A stretch of 64,000 nt of DNA from Siphonodentalium dalli (taxonomy: Eukaryota; Mollusca; Scaphopoda; Gadilida; Siphonodentaliidae). The translations under genes were made by a program, and so were the position numbers. Below are positions 32,071-40,596 of this stretch, piece after piece; the first letter of the stretch is position 1; every line of letters begins with the position of its first letter. The stretch lies in assembly GCA_032622095.1 (NCBI GenBank), contig CP136063.1, positions 277,257,426-277,321,425 on the forward strand, read 5' to 3'. The notes beneath the pieces are model-generated. The model made no database searches. It was given only the letters and a program-made list of their open reading frames with translations, and was not told the origin of the DNA.

Positions 32071-33703
32071 TTTGATCCAATCAAGTCTATATAACCCAAA
32101 CTGTTTGATCCAATCAAGTCTCTATAACCCAAACGGTTTGATCCAATCAAGTCTATATAACCCAAACGGTTTGATCCAATCAAGTCTATATAACCCAAAC
32201 TGTTTGATCCAATCAAGTCTCTATAACCCAAACGGTCTCTATAACCCAATCAAGTCTCTATAACCCAATCAAGTCTCTATAACCCAATCAAGTCTCTATA
32301 ACCCAATCAAGTCTCTATAACCCAATCAAGGCTCTATAACCCAATCAAGTCTCTATAACCCAATCAAGTCTCTATAACCCAATCAAGTCTCTATAACCCA
32401 AACGGTCTCTATAACCCAATCAAGTCTCTATAACCCAATCAAGTCTCTATAACCCAATCAAGTCTCTATAACCCAAACTGTCTCTATAACCCAATCAAGT
32501 CTCTATAACCCAAACGGTCTCTATAACCCAACCAAGTCTCTATAACCCAATCAAGTCTCTATAACCCAATCAAGTCTCTATAACCCAAACGGTCTCTATA
32601 ACCCAAACGGTCTCTATAACCCAATCAAGTCGCTATAACCCAAACGGTCTCTATAACCCAAACGGTCTCTATAACCCAATCAAGTCTCTATAACCCAAAC
32701 GGTTTGATCCAATCAAGTCTATATAACCCAAACTGTTTGATCCAATCAAGTCTCTATAACCCAATCGAGTCTCTATAACCCAAACGGTCTCTATAACCCA
32801 ATCAAGTCTCTATAACCCAAACGGTTTGATCCAATCAAGTCTATATAACCCAAACTGTTTGATCCAATCAAGTCTCTATAACCCAATCGAGTCTCTATAA
32901 CCCAAACGGTCTCTATAACCCAATCAAGTCTCTATAACCCAAACGGTTTGATCCAATCAAGTCTATATAACCCAAACTGTTTGATCCAATCAAGTCTCTA
33001 TAACCCAAACGGTTTGATCCAATCAAGTCTATATAACCCAAACGGTTTGATCCAATCAAGTCTCTATAACCCAAACGGTTTGATCCAATCAAGTCTATAT
33101 AACCCAAACTGTTTGATCCAATCAAGTCTCTATAACCCAAACGGTCTCTATAACCCAATCAAGTCTCTATAACCCAATCAAGTCTCTATAACCCAATCAA
33201 GTCTCTATAACCCAATCAAGTCTCTATAACCCAATCAAGTCTCTATAACCCAAACGGTCTCTATAACCCAATCAAGTCTCTATAACCCAAACGGTCTCTA
33301 TAACCCAATCAAGTCTCTATAACCCAATCAAGTCTCTATAACCCAAACGGTCTCTATAACCCAATCAAGTCTCTATAACCCAATCAAGTCTCTATAACCC
33401 AATCAAGTCTCTATAACCCAATCAAGTCTCTATAACCCAATCAAGTCTCTATAACCCAATCAAGTCTCTATAACCCAATCAAGTCTCTATAACCCAAACG
33501 GTCTCTATAACCCAATCAAGTCTCTATAACCCAATCAAGTCTCTATAACCCAATCAAATCTCTATAACCCAAACGGTCTCTATAACCCAAACGGTCTCTA
33601 TAACCCAATCAAGTCTCTATAACCCAAACGGTTTGATCCAATCAAGTCTATATAACCCAAACTGTTTGATCCAATCAAGTCTCTATAACCCAAACGGTTT
33701 GAT
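32071..33703. repeat. 33-bp fused-unit island at the array edge
   Basis: Here many units are a 33-bp fusion of a shortened B unit and an altered A unit. The diagnostic piece is GGTTTGATCCAATCAAG, in which TTGAT and ATCAA are inverted copies around CCA. The form is rare elsewhere (about 6211, 21920 and 25220). A block containing two fused units plus A, B and A units repeats at an offset of 122 bp (CCAATCGA at 32761 and 32883). A longer run is shared between about 32043-32263 and 32919-33172. Because 33 is divisible by 3, both strands stay open as 11-residue repeats, but these have no sign of being genes. The array terminates within a fused unit. Confidence 0.85.
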
Positions 33704-33708
33704 TTTAA

Positions 33709-34247
33709 TTAAATGTGTTTAAAACGTAAAGATTTAAAGGTACTCAATCCGATAAAACTCCTCTCAATTACTATTTCAATGGCTTCGGGGGTCAAAAATA
33801 TTTGATTCGAGTCGAGGAAGCCACCCATCAAAGCTCAGATTTTTTAGATATCGATTTTAGAAATCTATTATTTTTCATTATCGGGAATACTTTCTGTCCC
33901 AGAACACAGTCAAAATTGCGTTATTATTACCACTTGATTTTAGAGTTATCCATCCTTGTCTGTTTGAATAGTGTTTTTGTGTACACGTCTCGAGCAGATT
34001 ACGATGTTAAGGGCAATTATTAGTACTCATCTCGAGAAAATAACAAATTTCAAAAATCAATATCTAATAACTCTGAGCTTTGTTTGATTGGTTCCTCGAC
34101 TCGAATAAAATATTTTTTACCCCCAAAGCCAAAGAAATAGTAATATAGGACCCTCTGATCGGATTGTTGTTGTTGGAATCTGTTGAGATGGGGACCCTCT
34201 GGTCGGATTGAGTACCTTTAAATGTGTTTAAAACGTAAAGATTTAAA
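33709..34247. mobile_element. Inverted-repeat element at the array border
   Basis: The element has inverted termini. AGGTACTCAATCCG near 33739 is mirrored by CGGATTGAGTACC ending near 34216. Inside these, about 90 bp on the left (from 33780) matches the reverse complement of about 34045-34135 with scattered differences. On both sides lies the same direct repeat of about 30 bp (33709-33738 and 34217-34247, containing TGTTTAAAACGTAAAG). A 30-bp flank is far too long for an ordinary target-site duplication, so it may be part of the element or a duplicated landing site. An open frame at 33802-34023 lies within the arms and resembles no known protein. A lone similar end is seen near 42973. Confidence 0.75.
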
Positions 34248-34330
34248 CGTTTGTTTGTGTGATAAACTAGAACATGATCTGTGGAAGTTCACATACACAT
34301 TAAAAATTCAGTAATCGCTAAAAAAAAAAA

Positions 34331-34387
34331 AATCATATATATAACTGAAATCATATATATAACTGAAATCATATATATAACTGAAAT
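34331..34387. repeat. 18-bp triplicate
   Basis: Three perfect copies of AATCATATATATAACTGA follow a run of A residues. Confidence 0.9.
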
Positions 34388-34717
34388 TTAAAAGGAAAAT
34401 AAGTATTGATTGTGCCCTGATTTTTAACATAAACCATTTATTAGATATTCGTAAATTACACATAATCCCTTTCACTAAGTACAGTAACTCCCGCAACACA
34501 CATGTATTGCTCTACATATTAGTTGGTGGCATTTCTATGTTACTTGACAGAAACTGTTATACCAGATATTCAGTCACATTGCTATTTAATTGTAACGTTT
34601 ATATATAATTATGCTCTTCGTTATATTGAGGAGTAAAGATATTTATCTTTGCGACCGAACCGTATTAATCTGATTATCATATACACATGCGCGGCATGTT
34701 TGACATAGCACAGCAGG

Positions 34718-34916
34718 GGCCTGAAACGCGATCCTCTGTCCGCCCCATTTTGTGCTGCCCATACACGCCGCTTCTATATACGCACCTGCTTCACGTTAAT
34801 GGTAGTATAATAACGTCCTTATTATACTACCATTAACGTGAATCAAGCGCGTATATAGAAGCGGCGTATGTATGGGCAGCGCAAAAGGGGGCAGGCAGCG
34901 GAGCGCGTTTCAGGCC
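34718..34916. repeat. Near-perfect 200-bp palindrome
   Basis: Two arms of about 96 bp are reverse complements with scattered mismatches. They are separated by only five bases (CGTCC at 34814-34818). The outer ends read GGCCTGAAACGCG on the left and CGCGTTTCAGGCC on the right. The inner ends GTAGTATAATAA and TTATTATACTAC match perfectly. This is a fold-back element able to extrude as a cruciform. No reading frame of note lies in it. Confidence 0.9.
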
Positions 34917-36652
34917 CATGTGGTCATAGCTATAGTGCATGGATCGCGTTATCATAAGTTTCGACCTGGTCATTCTTATAGGATTAAATATAAATAAATA
35001 CTTAATCGGATAGGTGATTAGATATTGTTTAATATATAATCCCAACCCAACGTTGACACACGTGCGGGATCACTATATTAAACCAAGATATATATGAAGA
35101 TTGATTTTAGGATTAATCGAGGATTATTATTGACTAAGAAGAAGTGATTTTAAGATTGATTTTGGATTAACCGATGAAAATATTGACTAAATAACGGAGA
35201 TATTTGAGGAAGGTGTTTTAAAGAAGAATATTAACATTTAATCTGGGTCGGATTAGATATATTTTTATATCTATAACGCGATGCGAATCAGGTGGTTTAC
35301 TGGTCCCGGATACATAACGCACATGCACTGTACGCGACGCAGCCCCACGCATGCATATAACAAGAAAACCATAGTCAGAAATGGTAACCGTACTATTATA
35401 TGAATATATATAATATAAAATAAATTGGTTTCATGAATGCACCACCTCAAAATACCTTTAAAACAACTAATCCTTCAAATTATTACAACAACAACTACGG
35501 CTTATTACTGAAGGATTCTCAATCACCCACAGCTAAATATCGAAAGCAATTAACTCGGTCATAAAAGTCACAATATGCCATCCGCGAAGATACATCCGCG
35601 AATACAAACACATACACCCTGTACAAAAGACTAACGTGTACGCAATATAGCGAGTACGTTTTAAATCACAATTACTCCATAGCTCCTATGACATCGCCAG
35701 ATATGCCTGGCAGTATTAACCCTAGAGGACGTAACAAGTCGGCTTATCATATATTCACACATATGTATGCATGTGCGTGCTATCTAATCGACTCCCTTCC
35801 CCAAAAACAATGATGCTAGTCCTATAACAAAAATTATAAGATATCCTATATATAGGCACATATATATGGTTCAAAGTTCCCCCGAAGAACATATAGTACA
35901 TAGCATGCAACCAGGTACCTCTGCGTGTATATCAATCCGCAAGCCTATACACTGCATGATGGGGTATCGTCAGCGTCGATTTGGACTTCCGGGTCAACAT
36001 ATGTACAAGTATTGTGATAAAATGGTATAAAAATACGCCTTATCAAGTTATCATACACACACAGAATATAATAGAATAGAATAGAATTTATTAGCAAGAA
36101 CATCCATATATAAGGACAGGTTGCTGAGAATACATTATGAATAAACAATAAAATAGCAAACATGGCGAAATATATGTACTATATTTATATGTAGGTTATT
36201 CTGTGTCTATCCGCAAGTTAAATGGTATCACAGCCAATATCCTTCCTGAACACAATGACCATATGTACATATGTATTGTGATGCATGTAGATATTATAAT
36301 AAGTCCGCTAATCATGAAGGTGCGATCAGGTCTATATATCTAATCAGAACTCGAGGACCACGATAATAGAGCTACCTGTCCATTACTTGCGTGCTAATTA
36401 CGTCCACGACCGCCTCTACAAACCAAATGAAAGAAGGATTGTGAATGTCGAATGACAACACGCCGAGTTCAGCTCTCACATAGCAACCAGTGGTTTATAT
36501 TTGTTCAATCAATTCGCGCGACGATCGAGAATCGTTCAGCGCGTGTGACTTCGCTGGGAAATTATTGTGACATTCGCAGTGTAGATTTTTTTCTAGCCAA
36601 ATAGTGATTCTATAAAAACAAGATAGTGTTTATAGGGGTCGCTTACGCGATA
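34917..36652. other. No gene seen
   Basis: This is AT-rich unique sequence. It contains an imperfect two-copy repeat of about 55 bp at 35097-35205 (AGATTGATTTTAGGATTAA and AGATTGATTTTGGATTAAC), a GAATA-type simple repeat near 36066-36088, and a weak repeat around CATATGTAC at about 35998 and 36260. The last 200 bp precede the doublecortin exon and probably hold its promoter and 5' leader. No clear TATA box or initiator can be assigned. Confidence 0.6.
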
Positions 36653-36697
36653 TAATTTTTAAAGGAATTTAGGGGTCGCTCCCGACCACAGGATAAA

Positions 36698-36984
36698 ATG
36701 TCGGAAACCCCGAGTTATTTAAAGGGATCCCACCAGGGGGTGACTTGTCACGTCTTTGTGAACGGAGATCGGTTCAATTCCGGAAGTAAAATTGTGCTGA
36801 ATCCCAGGAAAACTAAAAATTTCGACTGTTTTATGGATATTGTTTCGGACCGACTGAAGCCGAAATTCGGTGTCGTTCGCAGCATTTACACGCCTCACGG
36901 AACGAACCAGGTGAAGACATTAGAGGATTTCACAAACGACAGAAAATATGTGGCATGTGGAATGAGCAAATTCTCGAAAATAAA
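36698..36984 (+). CDS. First coding exon of a doublecortin-domain protein
   Basis: The exon encodes 95 complete residues and two bases of the next codon. Residues of about 15-95 match the doublecortin (DCX) fold. Visible landmarks are HVFVNGDRF (first strand and NGD turn), KNFDCFMDIVSDRL (helix), GVVRSIYTPHG (the GVR-IYT-G motif) and KYVACGMSKFSKI (the closing YVA-G-F-K segment). DCX domains bind microtubules or act as ubiquitin-fold interaction modules. The N-terminal position and the ACGMSKF ending recall DCDC2-type proteins, but the paralogue cannot be fixed. The start is the first ATG after an in-frame TAA at 36653, with A at position -3. The frame runs four bases into GTAAGT at 36985, a strong donor, so the TAA at 36986 is intronic. 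The intron would be phase 2. The remaining exons were not located in this window. Confidence 0.85.
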
Positions 36985-36990
36985 GTAAGT
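36985..36990 (+). other. Splice donor of the doublecortin exon
   Basis: The sequence AAA|GTAAGT fits the consensus eukaryotic 5' splice site. It lies exactly where the doublecortin homology reaches the end of its conserved YVA-G-F-K block. Confidence 0.8.
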
Positions 36991-37620
36991 ATCAATTAAT
37001 GAACAATTTTGAATGTGGATTTCCATGCAAATCTCCGGAGCAAAAGTTACAGAGTTGCATATACTTCTGAGTGTGACTTGATGTGGTATTGGAAACAAAG
37101 ATATTTATTCATCTGGCGGTTCCGCTTGGTAAATTATAAAATTTTGCAATAAATATAGTTCTGAGAATTGTTTTCGGGAATTAAATCACTTGACCTACAT
37201 CTGAAAAATCAATATAAAATTCTAAAATAAATACACCAACATTTTGGGAAGGCATGTATATTGTTAACCTCCCCAATTTAGGAGAGCATATATACAAGTG
37301 ACAAGTATATACATATTATATAAATATGCATGCAAATGTTATACTAATCACAATATTAATCACACTTTGTGTGAGCCGGGCGTTTGTTTATATACATGCA
37401 GCACGTAAATAGTGAGCGATTGGTAAAACGGCACTATATACACGGGCATGTTGTAAACAACTTAATTGGTGACATTTTCTAACCAAAGTGCTTTTACGGG
37501 TCTCCCCGGCATTGAGTGTTTTGCTTATCGCATACGGCATACTTATTCCGTACTGTTTGTTTACATAGCATGGCGTTTGAGGGTACTATAATGTGACAAT
37601 AGCATGCAATTTACACACTA
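36991..37620. other. No gene seen; probable intron
   Basis: AT-rich sequence downstream of the doublecortin splice donor. No further exon with doublecortin-like coding could be recognised, and no clear repeat was found. Confidence 0.5.
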
Positions 37621-38075
37621 TTTATGATTGATATATAAGAAAAAATGTGTCTATAGGATATACTATTATTGCTGTTTATGGCGGTTTTAACGGATGTGAC
37701 TATTTTAAAAGCAATACCTATACCACCAACGCGTGTCGTACCTTTAAATTAACTTGGCTGATTTGAATCTCAAAATGGCTGAATTCCGATTGGATATCGA
37801 AACATATCTAAATGGAACATTTCCGATCGAACTCCGGCTATTCGTGGGCTGGTCTCAAATGTTCAGGATATGTCGCTGTAAATGTTCAGGATATGTCGCT
37901 GTAAATGTTCAGGATATGTCGCTGTAAATGTTCAGGATATGTCGCTGTAAATGTTCAGGATAATTATGTCGCTGTGGTCTCTGAGAGAACATTTATAGTG
38001 AGAACAATTTCGCGGTTCACACAATGAGCACCAACCACCACAATAACACACACATCCACTACATTCATTTATTAA
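37621..38075. mobile_element. Dispersed element, copy 1, with 23-bp central repeats
   Basis: The sequence from TTTATGATTG through GGCGGTTTTAAC, GTGACTATTTTAA and CCAACGCGT, and again from GTGGTCTCTGAGAG through TTCACACAATG and CCACCACAAT, is shared with 44240-44575. Between the shared ends lie five copies of a 23-bp unit (core GTTCAGGATATGTCGCTGT, 37857-37975; the last carries a four-base insertion). The second copy carries a quite different tandem repeat at the same internal place. Conserved ends around a variable tandem core are typical of some non-autonomous Helitron-like or Helentron-derived elements, but no diagnostic terminus was identified. Confidence 0.65.
37857..37975. repeat. 23-bp tandem repeat, five copies
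   Basis: Units of AAATGTTCAGGATATGTCGC plus TGT follow one another with almost no variation, so the expansion looks recent. Confidence 0.95.
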
Positions 38076-38157
38076 ATATATAAATCTTAATACTGAACTG
38101 ACAATTACGGGCACAACATTATGATTATATTGACGAAATAACAAAGATATTCAGGAA

Positions 38158-38460
38158 AAAGTGATTGTAAAGAATGACCCCAAAACCCAAAGAATGAGAT
38201 ATTCCAAACTAAAGTAAAAATACAAATTAAAAGAGCGTTTTTTAAAGAGCGTTTTTCTCTCGAAGAAGTGATTTTAAAGAATGAGATATTCAGAACTGAA
38301 GAAAAAAAAAATTTCAAAGAGCATTTTTTTTCTTGAAGAAGTGATTGTAAAGAATGACCAGAAACCAAAAGAAGGAGCAATTCAAAACTAAAATAAAATA
38401 AAAAATTAGGAGTGCGTTTTTTAAAGAGCGTTTTTTTTCTCTCTTGAAGAAGTGATTTTA
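38158..38460. repeat. Imperfect tandem repeat, about three units
   Basis: Three diverged units begin with AAGTGATT(G/T)TAAAGAATGA and end with AAAGAGCGTTTTT followed by CTCTTGAAG-like sequence. Unit lengths vary from about 75 to 115 bp because of internal deletions. A related phrase (GAAGTGATTTTAAGA) occurs at about 35141. Confidence 0.8.
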
Positions 38461-38757
38461 ATTTTTGATAAAACGTGGTATATAACACAAACTATTTTCT
38501 ACAGACAATGGGAATGTGGGACAAGTGCTGGTCTCACTTATATAGGTACCCCTTCCCCATATATAATATTTTGCCTTCGCAGTGGGTACATGAACACACT
38601 TATAAAAGTATGTGAAAACATCTTCACCAGGAAAAATCATGAGTAAATCTATACAGATAAACTGAGTTCTCATATCTCTATGCATGTGTGTTTTTGAGAC
38701 AATGCGCATTTTTCTGGTTTTTTTCATTTTATTTTTGTGTATGGTTTGGGCCCACAT
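38461..38757. other. No gene seen
   Basis: AT-rich sequence with an acceptor-like ACAG at 38501-38504. The frame that would continue the doublecortin exon does not resemble the end of a doublecortin domain, so no exon is called. Confidence 0.5.
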
Positions 38758-38761
38758 GCAT

Positions 38762-38848
38762 GGATTGGAACCCCGACCCGTATAACGGCGAGCGCGCCTT
38801 GCGACTGAAAGTCAGACATCAATACCACACGGCGACCGAAGCGACCCC
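38762..38848 (-). ncRNA. tRNA-like sequence, probable SINE head or tRNA relic
   Basis: Read on the minus strand, the sequence has a B-box-like GGTTCCAATCC (38762-38772, consensus GGTTCGANTCC). It has an anticodon-loop-like CTTTCAG with a mostly paired stem (about 38800-38816) and a degenerate A box around GGTCGCCGTGTGGTA (about 38826-38840). The space between anticodon arm and B box is long. The presumed acceptor ends do not pair, and the T stem has mismatches, so it is not a working tRNA. A tRNA-derived SINE head or a decayed tRNA copy fits best. Confidence 0.45.
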
Positions 38849-39007
38849 TTAAATGTGTTCGCATATTTATATTTTTTATAAATCTAATAACGAATTTCCA
38901 TATCCTATGCTTCATTTTTCTCTTATCAAAATATGTTTTACATGATTTTTGAGCATAGCTAGAATGTATAAATATACAAAAGATATGTACAATATCAGAG
39001 ATGGTAC

Positions 39008-39148
39008 AGTAATGCCCTAATTAATCGACTTCTTTAACCACAGCAGAATTATGGGTAACTTTTCAGGATTTAATCAGAAATATGGCTTGTTGCCATTCAT
39101 CGGAAAGCTATCGAGGAGAGCTATCCGATGAATGGCAAAAAGCCATAT
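39008..39148. mobile_element. Dispersed element with terminal hairpin, copy 1
   Basis: From AATGCCCTAATTAATCGACT to CATTCATCGGAAAGCT this matches, in reverse orientation, the segment at about 52868-52980. Here it ends in a hairpin at 39080-39148 whose arms ATATGGCTTGTTGCCATTCA and the mirror TGAATGGCAAAAAGCCATAT enclose a short loop. The other copy lacks the second hairpin arm, so this copy probably represents a fuller terminus. Confidence 0.65.
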
Positions 39149-39686
39149 TGCAGTGCCAGTCATTTTTATCAACATTCAACAAACATCGTCGATGGCAATT
39201 GCAATACACAGGTATAGTTTGAAACTCTTTTTTGCAGAACAGTTTTCAGTGATCTGAGCTTTTATAATGCAAACCTTCAAGACCTGGTCGAACTTAGACC
39301 AACTGTTAGTGGATAAAATAACCTGCGCTCCAGGAGTATAGTGTATACATAACAATGGTTTCCAACAATTGAAATTTCATTACCCAGTAATTATTGAAAA
39401 TGAACGTAAGAAAACAGTTTATTTTCCAATTTGATGTTTCTGGGTGACGATGGTTTTGTGTACGTTTGTAAATTTTTTAATATGCCCACCATGAAGCTAG
39501 GCCTCGTGCGCATTTAAATATGGATCATAATGTTCAGGCCATGATTTCAACTCTCCATGCACACACGAGCTCTTTTGTTTAACCATATCGGGCAAAACTC
39601 AAACAACGAACACGCTTTGCTGTTTCACATTTCAAGGGTCTTAACCCGCCCGTGTATGACTGGAGCTTTCTGAATTTTTGCGAAAA
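39149..39686. other. No gene seen
   Basis: Unique AT-rich sequence. A small stem TGGTC/GACCA lies near 39285. No reading frame or repeat stands out. Confidence 0.5.
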
Positions 39687-39976
39687 CCCTGTGCCAATGC
39701 ATTCTCTTATATATGCGAGTCGACCATAGGTCGCCTCGCATATATAAGAGAATACATTTTATATTATTTTTTATAATTGTTAACAAATGTAAGAAAAAAC
39801 GAAAACAATTATAAAATTTGTTAAAGGATGTCAGAAATAATGATAAAAAATGGAAAAAAATGTTAAAGAATGTAAGAAAAATTGATAAAAAAAATTGTTA
39901 GGCCAATGCAATCTCTTATATATTAGAGGCGACCTATTGACGGCTCGCATATATAAGAGAATACATTGGCACAGGG
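39687..39976. mobile_element. Hairpin-ended MITE, copy 1
   Basis: The termini are CCCTGTGCCAATGC on the left and its mirror ending GGCACAGGG on the right. Each end is itself a hairpin: TTCTCTTATATATGCGAG pairs with CTCGCATATATAAGAGAA across a short GTCGACC...GGTCGCC centre. The interior is A/T-rich with repeats of TTAAAGAATGTAAGAAAAA type and codes for nothing. Two more copies occur at 40222-40449 and 52296-52635. The outer sequence around this copy (TATGACTGGAGCTT and, reversed, CATGACGGGAGCTA) also looks weakly inverted. Confidence 0.85.
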
Positions 39977-40197
39977 TCTTTACTGTTGCGCCAGCGTAGC
40001 TCCCGTCATGAAAGGGTCTTAAGTGCATTTTTCTTTCTGATGTGATAATTTCCTCCCTTTAATAATTTGTTTCCGATGCATTTATAGTCCGTATATGATT
40101 ATTTCATTTATGGGTGAATCTATTCTGATCCTCAAAACGTGATCAACAGAAATAAATACCAGGCTAAAGCACAAACATTATGAGTCGCTTTACCGCG

Positions 40198-40596
40198 TTA
40201 ACCCTTTACCCAACAGAAGGGCCCTGTGCCAATGCATTCTCTTATATAGGCGAGTCGACCATAGGTCGCCTCGCATATATAAGAGAATGCATTGGCTTAA
40301 CACATTACAAATTATAAAATTGTTAAAGAATGTAAGAAAAATGGTAAAAAGTGTTAAAACAAGATTTTTTTTAGGCCAATGCATTCTCTTATATATGCGA
40401 GGCGACCTATGGTCGACTCGCATATATAAGAGAATGCATTGGCACAGGGCATAACTGTAACTATCACAATGTGGTCAAGGAGCCGGTTCCAATGATATCC
40501 ATATGTGTATGGTTCTATTGAGACAGACCGAAGATATTTTAGGCTGTTGAAGCTTTATTTGGCCGGTTTTGGCCGGTTTGTTGGGTAAAGGGTTAA
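40198..40596. mobile_element. TTAA-flanked piggyBac-like MITE
   Basis: The element starts TTAACCCTTTACCCAAC and ends GTTGGGTAAAGGGTTAA, a terminal inverted repeat of about 13 bp inside TTAA on both sides. TTAA target duplications with CCC/GGG termini are characteristic of the piggyBac superfamily. It has no transposase. Most of its left half is taken up by a hairpin-ended MITE at 40222-40449, so the two are nested. The right TTAA coincides with the first bases of the neighbouring 79-bp satellite. Confidence 0.75.
40222..40449. mobile_element. Hairpin-ended MITE, copy 2
   Basis: The ends are CCCTGTGCC and GGCACAGGG, with complete hairpins at both ends. The left stem carries TATAGG where the consensus is TATATG. 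The interior is a short A/T-rich spacer. It lies inside the piggyBac-like element and is the shortest of the three copies. Confidence 0.85.

Larger units (their letters stand above)
1..33703. repeat. Giant two-monomer minisatellite array
   Basis: The whole stretch consists of two interspersed units that share the first ten bases. Type A is 19 bp (TATAACCCAATCAAGTCTC) and type B is 18 bp (TATAACCCAAACGGTCTC). At about 18.6 bp per unit this gives roughly 1,800 copies. A is clearly more common than B, and their order looks irregular locally. Recurrent variants include TCTATATAAC, TTTATATAAC, TCTGTATAAC, GGTATCTATAAC, AACCAAG, an A/B hybrid (CCCAATCGGTCTC) and decayed B units (AAACTGTC, AAACAGTC, AAACGATC). 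The array runs off the left edge and stops inside a unit at about 33703, where unique AT-rich sequence begins. No gene interrupts it. Short open frames inside it are translations of the repeat. It could be centromeric, subtelomeric or interstitial heterochromatin; the sequence alone does not decide. It is not the canonical CCCTAA telomere repeat. Confidence 0.98.

Noticed and set aside
32037-33172. Tandem-repeat proteins with an 11-residue unit on both strands
   Set aside because: They are translations of the 33-bp satellite form. Both strands are open at once, and there is no start context, splice signal or non-repeat coding.
1-33703. Telomere array because of AACCC words
   Set aside because: The units are 18-19 bp with a CAAG/CGG half and CTCTATA linker. 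CCCTAA appears only as an isolated variant (6739, 10884), so this is a satellite, not a telomere repeat.
1-33703. CRISPR array
   Set aside because: There are no unique spacers between repeats. The whole sequence is two short monomers in a eukaryotic context.
38505-38646. Second exon of the doublecortin gene after an acceptor-like ACAG at 38501-38504
   Set aside because: The phase-compatible translation does not continue the doublecortin domain and soon reaches non-conserved sequence. The acceptor match is weak evidence alone.
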